From assembly GCA_030374765.1 (NCBI GenBank), contig JARGXX010000068.1, positions 2,666,001 through 2,730,000 on the forward strand: a DNA stretch of 64,000 bases. Reading direction: 5' to 3'. Source of the stretch: Agarophyton chilense (lineage: Eukaryota; Rhodophyta; Florideophyceae; Gracilariales; Gracilariaceae). The notes beneath the pieces are model-generated. The model made no database searches, was not told the origin of the DNA, and saw nothing but the letters and a program-made list of their open reading frames with translations. Both the position numbers and the translations under genes were made by a program. How positions within the stretch are numbered: the first letter of the stretch is position 1; every line of letters starts with the position of its first letter. This document shows, one piece after another, positions 55,032 to 64,000 of this stretch.

Positions 55032-56477
55032 TCAGTGAATGTAACCAACGTTTGCAAATCGTTTCCGTCCCTTGACACATGCGGTCCGCTCCTTGTTAGA
55101 TGTTAAGCCCATAGGACACACCTCACAAGCAGCATCCGTAGAAGAATTTCTATTGATTGAACCATCAAAACACTCCAGGCATTGTAGTACGTATTGATTG
55201 TACCGGTAACCTGGTGGACAAGTGCCACACGTACCGCCATCGCCCATGAGAACTTTGCCTTGTTCACACCACACACATTTCGAAGATCCGGCCGGAGCCA
55301 TTGAACCAACATCACACTGTTGACACAAGGACGCATCGCCCCCCTTGCTGAACGTCTGCACCGGACATTCATCACATCTCCTGTCCATACTATTGTACAT
55401 ATATCCCGGTGGGCACTTCCCGCACCATCCAGCATCATCAAGAAGTACTGTTCCGGGCGCACACTTGATACACTCACCACCGTCAAACGAGTTCGTTCCG
55501 GGTGGGCATTTGTCGCAAGATGTCATGATGCCACCGGGCGAAGTGAAGCCACCTGAGCACTTGGTACAAGATAGTGTCGAACGTTCGAAACGGGTACCCA
55601 TCGGACACTTTGAGCATACTCCGTTGATCAAAGCCGTATCATTCGTACAGTACGTACAAGATGAGGATCCTTCCTCCGCATAGGAATCCATTTCACAAGC
55701 CTCACACTGGTCCAATATGTTTGCGGCGCTGGTTACAAAGTTTCGAGAACACTTGTCACAAGTATTAAACTCTTCATTATAAAACTCACCGGCCGCACAC
55801 TTCTTGCACGCACCATCGGCCCATACCAGCCCAGGTGGGCATGTAACACACGCCGTGGAGCCTAGATCCGCATATGAATTACCCTCACATGGCGTACATT
55901 CGGAAAGGCCTGGCGTGGACTTGTGGGTATTTCTTGGACATTGATCACATCTTCCAAGAGGCTGGTAGAAGTATTCGCCTGCAGGACAGGTGGCACACTT
56001 ACCATCGATCAGAGTTCGATCCTTCCCGCAGTAAATGCACCGTGCGGCACCTTTCGCCGAAACCAGTCCCTTTTCACAAGATTTGCACGAAGGTTGTCCT
56101 ATTTCCGGTTGATAGGTACCGGCAGCGCACGGATAGCAGCCGAACTGCATGACCGAGTTGCCTGGAGGACAAAATGTACATTGTTCCATAGTCTCAGACT
56201 TGTAGAATCCCTTGATGCACATGCAGAACGAGCCAGCTTCATCGGGATACGAAAATGGTCCACAGCGCTTGCAGAAGGTTGAACCGTACTCCTCAGCTAC
56301 AGTTCCTCTTGGGCAGGTTTGACAAGCGGTTGAGTTGTAGGTAGTTGAGAAGGTACCGGCCGGACAAGGCTCGCATCCTTCTTGAGTGTACTTGTACCCA
56401 GGTGAGCAGTACTCGGCAAGAGCCGTCAAGGAGAAAAGGGCTAGCGCTAGCGCAAGCGCGATCGTAGTGGAGAACAT
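55032..56477 (-). CDS. Secreted cysteine-repeat protein (GCC2/GCC3, ephrin-receptor-like)
   Basis: A 481-residue single-exon protein. I chose ATG 56477 because it starts a classic signal peptide (MFSTTIALALALALFSLTAL, cut near Ala-Glu-Tyr); the frame upstream to 56690 is Pro-rich and non-coding in character. The rest is about ten tandem units of 40-45 residues of the type C-x2-C-P-x-G-x(Y/F)...C-x2-C, for example CPPGYMYNSMDRRCDECP and CPAGTFSTTYNSTACQTCP. These match GCC2/GCC3 or TNFR-like disulfide modules found in extracellular proteins of algae, ciliates and animals. No C-terminal anchor is seen; it ends in a basic tail (KGRKRFANVGYIH). Likely a cell-wall or surface protein; binding partner unknown. 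Confidence 0.82.
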   Translation of the reverse strand: MFSTTIALALALALFSLTALAEYCSPGYKYTQEGCEPCPAGTFSTTYNSTACQTCPRGTVAEEYGSTFCKRCGPFSYPDEAGSFCMCIKGFYKSETMEQCTFCPPGNSVMQFGCYPCAAGTYQPEIGQPSCKSCEKGLVSAKGAARCIYCGKDRTLIDGKCATCPAGEYFYQPLGRCDQCPRNTHKSTPGLSECTPCEGNSYADLGSTACVTCPPGLVWADGACKKCAAGEFYNEEFNTCDKCSRNFVTSAANILDQCEACEMDSYAEEGSSSCTYCTNDTALINGVCSKCPMGTRFERSTLSCTKCSGGFTSPGGIMTSCDKCPPGTNSFDGGECIKCAPGTVLLDDAGWCGKCPPGYMYNSMDRRCDECPVQTFSKGGDASLCQQCDVGSMAPAGSSKCVWCEQGKVLMGDGGTCGTCPPGYRYNQYVLQCLECFDGSINRNSSTDAACEVCPMGLTSNKERTACVKGRKRFANVGYIH

Positions 56478-58584
56478 GTTGATACAGGCACGGGGGGTGG
56501 ATGAGACGAGTGGATCAGCAAACGGTGGATGGAAACGTGAAGTGCGGGCGCGGAGCACGGCTCCACGAAAAGCGGGTAGCGCTGGTGAGTGGAGAAGCAA
56601 GAGCGGATGCGCGGAAGGAAGATAAGGCAAGAAGAATGTAGGAAGACGAGGTGTCGTCGCGGCGGTTGGGGTGAAGCAGGGCGGCGGCAAGTTACGCTAG
56701 ACTGCTCAAGTAGGCGGCTGTAACCTTAAAAGTTAAGTTAGGGCAGCAGGGGTAAGCGCCGGCTCGCTGTGGGACTTATGAGGGAGCCATGTGGTGATCG
56801 CTCCCCATTTTGACAGATAGGCTAGGATGATGTGTTTGAAGAGGGGCCTGAGAACGTGGCGCGCGTATGAAAGGTAAGTATGGATCTTAGGCACGTGTTC
56901 GATAGTTCCCTCCTCGCACCCGTTTTTCGACGGGCGCGCCCGCGTGTCTGGCTCGTGCCAAACACGTGCCGCAAAGGCGGTGAGCTTGGGTTGACCGCTG
57001 TTGTTGAAACACTGCTCGCCAATTTTCGCGGGTTATTGTGGTGCAGGATTTTCAGACTTTTTCAGCCGAGCTGCCGAATGTATTGGTAATCGGGTGATGT
57101 AATTTGGAAAGGATGTGAGGATTTTTTGCCTTTTATATATATATTTTTTCTGCAATGGTTTTGGTGCATATGGCGGGTGAGCGCGTAACAAAATTCCGTA
57201 AGAGCTGATATTCCACTCAGCAGCTTTTCTTTCAAACTAGACTCAAACCGGTACATTTTGCGAGTGTTGGTCGCTTTTGACGGCATCAGTTGACAGTTGA
57301 ACAAAAAACACCAAATCAGAGGGTTTACGTGCTCATCGCTGTCTCAACCAATGAGAGCCGCGCAAGTGCCCAACGGATACATCCCGACTCGGGGCCCTTC
57401 GTGTTGCCAACAGGCGATAACTTGGGTAACATTAATCTAGGTTAGATATCTACTTGATACTGCAGCCGCCAACAAGCCGCAGAAGAAATTACCGTTGCAT
57501 TACAACCACACAGATACCTTCCATGCCCAACACGTTTGACTGATACTTGTACAGCCAATACACACAGCCCGACGGGCTCAGAATTATGTAAACTGCGTAC
57601 AGGTACAAAGGGTACGTTCTAGTTGGCAGCCCTCACGAAGAGTTATAGGCGGCTAAACCAAAAGCATCCGGCCACCATCTACGAAGAGTACCCAGGGTTA
57701 CCACGGTACCACGGCAAATAAACACGTGTTGCTGTCCTCCACCATTTCGCATGGAAATGGAGCATACTGATATGATTAGAGGCTAGCTAGTAGTATCGCA
57801 CTCCTCAGTCCATGCCACCTTTCTTTGAACCTTCTTGCCCTCGGATGCCGCTGTTTGATCTCTGTCCAACAGCTTTCATTGTATCACAATCGATGTTTGG
57901 TATTTTGTAACTACTGTGCAGAAACTTTTCAGCTTCGCATGACGAGTAAAGTCTTGATAACCCATCCACCACTTCCACATCGCTTGGTTTCTACAACTCC
58001 ATTGATGTCACGTCCACGTCGAAGACGCTGGTTCTCCACATATCGGTGTCTTGTCACGGCCGACATCAGACCATTGCCTGCAAATGCTTCTCTGGCCAGC
58101 TAGGCAGTAGTTTTCTGTAGTGTTACTGGCAGTTACAGACAGAGAGGCTAGTCTCGCGAAGCTTCCTTTTCAAATCCTAATTTCAAATCGCCCGTCAGGG
58201 AGCACGCGAACACACCCGTCGAGAAGTAGTAGTTGCAGACGAAAATTCAACCTGCTCAATTCACAACCACTCCCGCTTGCGCTGCATGAAGCCAATTCAT
58301 AGAGCAGAGTAGATGCACCCCCTTTTGTAGTAACGTCTGTGCCCGTCACACCGTTGAACCTAGTCACTTCTCCTTAGCCGCACAACTGCATCAGCATAAC
58401 TCCATCAGCTGTCAGTCTTGTGCAGAAGCCCTCTTCCACTACTTATATCACCGGTGTTCCCTCGCCTGTTGCTTTACTTCTTGCGATCATCTTCTAAAAC
58501 ACACTTCCTCCGCCAAGTTTTTTTCCGTCATAACATTTCTTGCATCATACCATTCTCCCTCAGCAGAACTGCTGTCTTCCATCA
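56478..58584. other. Intergenic between divergent surface-protein genes
   Basis: 2.1 kb separating two divergently transcribed genes for extracellular proteins. Short AT-rich repeats (TATATATATA near 57137) and no recognisable gene. Confidence 0.4.
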
Positions 58585-61359
58585 ATGTCAGTTGTGTTCT
58601 TCCTTCTGTTCATCTTGTATGGACACATGATTGTGGGCATACATGCAATTCCGAAGCCACAAGCAGTCCCACACTTTCTTCAGCTAAACAACATATCCGG
58701 ACGAGCATTTACAGAATTGGAGTTTACTGCAAGTTATGAACTCATGGTTCAGTATAGACACGGTTCAGTGCCATCTTGTCCGCACAGGATTCAATACACT
58801 GGAAGTCCAATCCAAGAGGGTTCTGAACTTCTCCTTAGTCATACCGATATGAAAATTTCAGAATCTGATACTCTAAACCCAATCAACTGCACGGATAACG
58901 GAGTGCAACGACTCGTGCAATCCAATCTTCTTCGAGGCCAAGCTCTTTCTGATTTTCGAGAAGGCATCGAAAAAAGTGTTGATAAGTCTATTTTATATGA
59001 AAGTGTTGCGCAGCAGCTTGCTGCAGCGAAATATTACGTATCCGTGAAAGATTCTGTTCGGGTTTGTGGACAGGGTTGGTTCAGTTCTGCTGAAACTTAC
59101 GTATTCTTTGATGAATCCAAGTTGGTGCAATTGCGCGTTGTGAAAAAAGTTATTCAGGACGAGCCAGTAACCATCACTTTGCCACTGATCGGAAATATTC
59201 GTTACATGGTGGTAGTCAGAGATGGAACCACGTGCATTTATCGAGTAGAGTCGGATGTTGAGAGCATCATTAAGAATTCACCCAGACCTTCAGATTCCCC
59301 ATCAGTTACGGTAAGTTGTCGTCATCCCCATCCATTGAAACCATTTTTCCTCAGAATACTTGTTAATGTACGGAACATCTAACTTTTATGGTATATATAC
59401 CATTGTTTGACGCAGCCCTCAAGCACTCCATCAAGATCTATGATACCTCCAAGTGCATCTGCCACTCCTTCAATAAGTACCTCTCAACTTCCGACTCCAA
59501 CTTCATCGATGTCTCCATCTGTATCTTCATCGACTTCGGTTGAACCAACGAAAACTCCAACACCTAGCATGACGCCGTCAACAAGCAATCCCCCCTCGGT
59601 AAGTGCATCAAGCCCTCCATCTGTTTCAACTACAGCCTCGGCGAGCGTGGAACCTTCAACAAGTGCTTCTGTCAGTCCATCATCGAGCTCTAGCTCAGTT
59701 GCGTCACTGTCCCCGTCGTCATCAGGCATTGGACCTTCCCTGTCGACTTCTGTGAGCGTGTCTCCAACTACAACTACATCGGTCTCCGCCTCCGCCAGTG
59801 CTTCCTCGAGTTTGGTGATCTTACCATCTGAATCAGGTAGAATGAGGCCTTCCCCATCTGCCTCCATGAGCATAGCACCAACTGTAAGTACAACAGCCAC
59901 CACTTCTTCGAGTGCCTCGCGTAGCATGGTGCCATCATCGACAGCGACGAGTGGTTCGATACCGAATTCTCCTCTTGCTTCATCGTCTCAATCAGCCTCG
60001 CCATCTGAGAGCGCTTCAATGACTGTTACTCCATCTACAATTCTCCCGGAGAGTCCTGTGCCATCCACAACTGCATCTACAAGTATGATGCCATCTATGT
60101 CCTCTAGAAGCATGGAACCTTCAGTATTACCGGGTACAAGTGAATCACCTTCCACAACCCCATCTCCGATAACATCACCATCAACTTCACCAAGTTTATC
60201 CTCCCTTTTGAAGCCATCGCCATCAGCTACTTCGAGACCATCACAAAGATCATCCCCTGCAGTATCTTTCTCAGCACAATCATCGACTGAGTTCATACCT
60301 TCGTCGAGCGGGACCTCTCCAACCATCTTTGTGACACCTACCGTCTCATCTTCGACATCTGTGACGGCACCCTCTGCAAGCGCTTCTGTGAGTCTTGAAA
60401 TAGCAGCAACTCCATCTCAAAGTGCATTTCCATCTGCTGCTGTTTCATTTTCAGCTGTCGTTCCGAGTTCTACACCTTTGATGGTTTCTCCAAGCTTCTC
60501 TTCATTGGCTTCTGCATCTGTACCTCCGAGTACAACGCAAACAGCTTCCCAAAGTGCAACGACAAGTGAAAGATTATCGATATCACCAACTTTTTCGGAG
60601 AATACGGTGATACCAATTAACAGTGTGTCTCCGTCCTTTTCAAAAGCGACGCCATCTGTTTCGTTCACCGTCGGGACGAGTAGCGCATCCCCTTCGGGTT
60701 CACTAACCGCTTCCCCTTCTTTTTCATCACAGGAAAACGGGGATTCAAACAATAGCAATGGCGGAGATGATCGAGATGACAGTACGGTGGATGGAAGCAG
60801 CACGTGTTTCCCGGCATCCGCTACGGTGATGACGAGGAGCGGTAAGAAGAAGATGGATGAATTGCAGATAGGCGACCTCATTCTTTCCGACACAGGCATG
60901 GAGCCCGTCATACTATTCACCCACAAGAATGGTTGGGTCAGCGCGGAGTTTGTGAGGTTTTATGCCGACAACAGAACTCTTACCGTTACCGGTGGACATA
61001 TGATATACGTAGAAAACAGTCTGAAACGCGCCAGAGAAGTGAATGTCGGGGACAAGTTGCGCACCTCGAATGGGTATTCTAGAATCTGGAAGAGAGAATT
61101 GGTGATTGAGCGCGGTCTCTTTAATCCACATACCGAGGGAGGCAACATTGTTGTGAACGGCTTCGTGACCAGTTGTTACACGGAAACGATAGACGCTATC
61201 ACAGCACATGCGCTTTTGAGCACTGTGAGAGTTGTAGGACGATGGAGAGGAATGGAGGCTGTGATTCGTGGAATAGGGACGGGTGTTGAGTATATGGCGC
61301 GCTATTGTGGAAGGGTGACTAGGATAATGGAAACGAGCTCTAGCGCGCTGGCGCACTAG
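58585..61359 (+). CDS. Secreted Ser/Thr/Pro-rich protein with C-terminal Hog-type Hint domain
   Basis: Exons 58585-59310 and 59416-61359 (105-bp intron, phase 0) encode 889 residues. A signal peptide (MSVVFFLLFILYGHMIVGIHA) is followed by a roughly 220-residue extracellular domain of unknown type with five or more cysteines. Residues about 230-700 are a mucin-like stalk of Ser, Thr, Pro, Ala and Val repeats (SPSSSSS, TPSIS, SASVSP), likely heavily O-glycosylated. The last 185 residues are a Hint domain of hedgehog (Hog) type: the splice-site cysteine Cys706 in TCFPASATV, MDELQIGDLILS, the TxxH block VTGGHMIYV (Thr767, His770), AREVNVGDKL and the GLFNPHTEGGNIVVNGFV-TSCYT end (Cys829). In hedgehog this domain cleaves the chain before the Cys and may add a lipid. 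No hedge signalling domain is present. Confidence 0.88.
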
Positions 61360-63351
61360 AGAGACTTTGCATTTGCTTTCTTCGCAAGACGGCTTTTTGT
61401 TTTGCGGAAACAGCCAATTGTTGAGCCGCAAAGTGATCATACTCACTCCAAATGGACATACACGTGGTAAACGTGGCGGGGCTGTAGCATCTGCATCTTG
61501 CACCACCTTGCGCCACGCAAGCCGCTCTGTTCATCTTCAAGATGCGCACGAAAGTGATCTCTTCACGTCGAGATGATGGTAGTTCTGCCAAAATGATTTC
61601 TCGCATACACTCAATACCTCTGAATAGCTCATAATGTAAATGTATAGTCTCATAATCAAGAATTGATTGTCGGTATGACTGTCTCTCGAATTTCAGGACG
61701 GTCGCACAGCATTCCACCACTTTAACCCAGGCCTGTTTTTTCCTCCAACAAAAGATTTACAAGTACCAGGCATTCTCAGATGACAAATTTTAAATCTAGA
61801 CATGAATAATGCAGGCTTTTGTTCTGTCTCGACGATTCGTTTCGTTGAAAACGCTATCAGCAGATGTCGAACATCGCCAGGAAAACAATGGACCAATCAA
61901 ACGATTTAGATAGCATGATGATGAAAGGAAATCTGAATCGGAGCTCGAGACAGCATAAAGACGTTGAACACATGGCAGACAGCTCGTTCCCGTTTTTCAG
62001 TTTGTTCAAAATGCGGGGAACCGGATGGTACATGTTCATTTGAATCCAGAGGACACCCACCGTTGTTTTAAATCTTCACCAAAAGAACTTCCTGGTTCGA
62101 GAGAATAACTCTGGAATGGACAAGTAGGATAGATAAATCAAGCATTCCATGAGCTAATGTTCCTAGAAACAGCACCGCCATGCCATCCAATGAATATTGG
62201 TGCCTTCTCAAAAAGAGGCTATCACTGTTTATATTTTTACCCAATGTTTGAATCTGTACAAAATTCAGGGATGTGTCTTTCACAGACTCCCACTTTAAAG
62301 AAAATCCAGCAGACTTATATTAGGGTGTGAAGAGAGAAGTGAAATATGTAAACTGCTGATTCAGCGAGGACCAAACGTTTTTTTTATTTTTATTACAGAT
62401 CCGTTCAGGAGTGGGCAGTATTGAGGAGAACTCGTGTTACACGGTAGAAATCATCACAGCATTCCGGCAAACCATAATCGCAACCAGTTTCCGTGGAAGT
62501 GCTGTTGAACGTAGGTGGGATGTTTGCGTCGATGAGCGAAATTGTGACAAGGCAAGCAAGAGTGAAGAGTTGGGTTGTGGGATAGGTGTGCAATTTCCAC
62601 TGCTGTGGTAGGCAGTCTCGAGAGGGGGCACGAAATACATTTTGGCAATGAGAAATGGGGTGGCACACGGTGGTAATTGGTTTTCTATTTTGGGGGGAAG
62701 GGCAGGGAACGTTGACGGGAATTTTCATTCATGAATTCATTAGGAGCGTGATTCGTGGAAGCGCCACAGGGAAGCGCTTTTTTTGGAGTGGCGGCAAGCG
62801 CTTGTCTTTTCCATTCCATTCGATGTGAACTCCCACGCTTCGCTTCGCTTTGCGACTGTAACCTGTATGTGCCCTCTATCACACGACAGCCCGTCGAAAG
62901 GGAACGGTTGCGACTGCTGCCTATTGCTACACCAACTGTCCTGTTTGTGCGCACACGCTGTCTCGCCGGACAACGTGAACACAAACGACTGCACTCGACC
63001 GCTGATGTAACCTATCGTTCTCTGTCGCAGCTGTCTCCGGAGAAATCTGTATTCGTATCGCAAACGCTACTGTCTGTTCGAATCCCAAACGCATCAATCA
63101 CCCACGCACATTCTGTGCTCCCTTCAGCCTTTTAGAGCCCCCCCTCCCCCCCCCCCTCCCCATCTCGTGCGAGACAGTCGCGTCATGAACGGCCAGAAGA
63201 AGTTACTGACCGCCTTTTCACCTTCGGCATCCACACTTTGCCAACGTGAGCGTCATCTTCCCCTCCCGCCCGAACCGTCCACACAGTGATCTTTGCTTTC
63301 ATCAACGTTTCCCTTTCTATAACACCTTACCGTTCTTCACCGCCCAACAGC
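61360..63351. other. Intergenic, no gene recognised
   Basis: 2 kb. It contains a C-rich tract at about 63138-63162 and several frames under 130 codons on both strands (for example 62405-62728 minus) without family resemblance. The last 200 bp are the leader of the zinc-finger gene. Confidence 0.4.
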
Positions 63352-63969
63352 ATGTCTCACTGTCCCTTCTGCAACACGCACTTCAGATATGAGAGAGAGA
63401 AAGAGATCCATAGATGCTTTGTGGGACAGGTGGTCTCGCCTTCCCTCAGTGAAGATGCTGACGTGCGCAACTCTCTTGTTGCGCCATCATCTTCGAACCA
63501 ACCCGAATGTTCCAACTCAAACGTACACGGTTTAACTGACGTTCGCTGTCGCAGCATTCCGCCACTGACTTGCTCATCAACTCACGCGAGCACGCTTTCT
63601 GTCACCATGAACGGATCGCAGTCTGCAACGTCAGAACATTCCTCACCATCTATGTTACAGTGTTCGATATGTCGCAAGTTCTATGCCACCAAGGCAAGTC
63701 TTTCAAAACATGTGAGATCTATTCACGAAGGAGAGCGATACTTATGTCTAGTGCCGGAATGTCGACAAGAGTTCCGCTCATCATCAGCTCGAAAGACTCA
63801 CTTGGAGAGATCACATGCATGGACACGAAGACTTCGTCTGTCCGCAAGTTCTACTCGTGCGGCAAGGCCTTTCAAATGCGTGGCATGCGGTGCGTCTTTC
63901 ACTGCGCGTCGCGAGCTTACGCGTCATACGAATAAGGCCCATCGATCCGTGGCACCGTCGAATAGGTAA
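63352..63969 (+). CDS. C2H2 zinc-finger protein (may continue past the window)
   Basis: The visible frame encodes 205 residues from ATG 63352. It begins with a C2HC-like finger (CPFCNTHFRYEREKEIHRC), then a Ser-rich linker of about 90 residues, then three C2H2 fingers: CSICRKFYATKASLSKHVRSIH, CLVPEC-type with SHL spacing (about 140-165), and CVACGASFTARRELTRHTNKAH. Such clusters bind DNA, so this is probably a nuclear transcription regulator. The stop TAA at 63967-63969 lies inside AATAG-GTAAGA, a strong splice-donor consensus (donor at 63965), so the true gene may splice on beyond 64000. Target genes are unknown. Confidence 0.8.
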   Translation: MSHCPFCNTHFRYEREKEIHRCFVGQVVSPSLSEDADVRNSLVAPSSSNQPECSNSNVHGLTDVRCRSIPPLTCSSTHASTLSVTMNGSQSATSEHSSPSMLQCSICRKFYATKASLSKHVRSIHEGERYLCLVPECRQEFRSSSARKTHLERSHAWTRRLRLSASSTRAARPFKCVACGASFTARRELTRHTNKAHRSVAPSNR

Positions 63970-64000
63970 GAATCAGGAGCAGGTGCAAAACATCACGACC

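Noticed and set aside
59484-60926. Acidic frames of 112-169 codons opposite the Ser/Thr/Pro-rich stalk
   Set aside because: Repetitive TCC/TCA-type codons read backwards give Asp/Glu/Gly-rich open frames automatically.
62405-62728. 107-codon minus-strand frame
   Set aside because: No domain, no signal, overlapping frames on both strands of similar length; treated as chance.

Overview
The window is nuclear DNA of a photosynthetic eukaryote. It has spliceosomal introns (mostly 67-136 bp, GT-AG), a eukaryotic tRNA-Asn, nuclear genes for mitochondrial and plastid proteins (a PGR5-like PGRL1 protein, a mitochondrial complex I-type gamma carbonic anhydrase, a MIC19-like protein), a ZFPL1 Golgi protein, SF3b splicing subunits, an RNA polymerase I subunit and meiotic MSH5. 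Compact genes with few introns, large Ty3/gypsy elements and a secreted Hog/Hint protein make a red alga my best guess, but that is inference and cannot be proved from this sequence.

Region 1-20.4 kb is a transposon nest. A decayed Ty3/gypsy fragment (about 0.9-3.57 kb: gag remnant, primer site and one LTR) lies next to a full-length Ty3/gypsy element at 4951-16731 on the minus strand. That element has 0.9-kb LTRs about 98% alike, a perfect 5-bp target duplication (CGCTT), a primer-binding site, a polypurine tract, gag, a broken pol and a chromodomain. Between pol and the 3' LTR it carries a long extra reading frame on the OPPOSITE strand, which I could not match to any family and consider the most interesting object here. 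Next comes a 3.4-kb DNA transposon (16981-20362) with about 200-bp inverted repeats starting CCC, flanked by CTAG on both sides, with a piggyBac-like C-terminal Cys/His motif.

Region 21-63.9 kb is ordinary gene-rich DNA: carnosine N-methyltransferase-like (-), PGRL1 (+), a GSGRFC zinc-motif protein (-), ZFPL1 (-, 3 exons), a complex I B9/NDUFA3-like subunit (+), a YjbQ/UPF0047 protein (+, with an inferred 5-nt microexon), RPA49 (-), SF3B5 (+), a five-pass membrane protein (+), MIC19-like CHCH protein (-, 3 exons), SF3B6/p14 (+, 3 exons), GAR transformylase (-, 2 exons), MSH5 (+, 4 exons), ornithine aminotransferase (-), gamma carbonic anhydrase (+, 2 exons), a plastid-targeted unknown (+), a secreted unknown (+), tRNA-Asn(GUU) (-), a secreted cysteine-repeat protein (-), a Ser/Thr/Pro-rich protein ending in a Hog-type Hint domain (+, 2 exons) and a C2H2 zinc-finger gene running to the window edge (+). 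Many neighbours are divergent pairs sharing 0.3-0.9 kb of upstream DNA. There is no operon-like logic: these are independent housekeeping, organellar and surface genes. All exon structures were worked out by hand from splice consensus and reading-frame continuity; no alignments were run.
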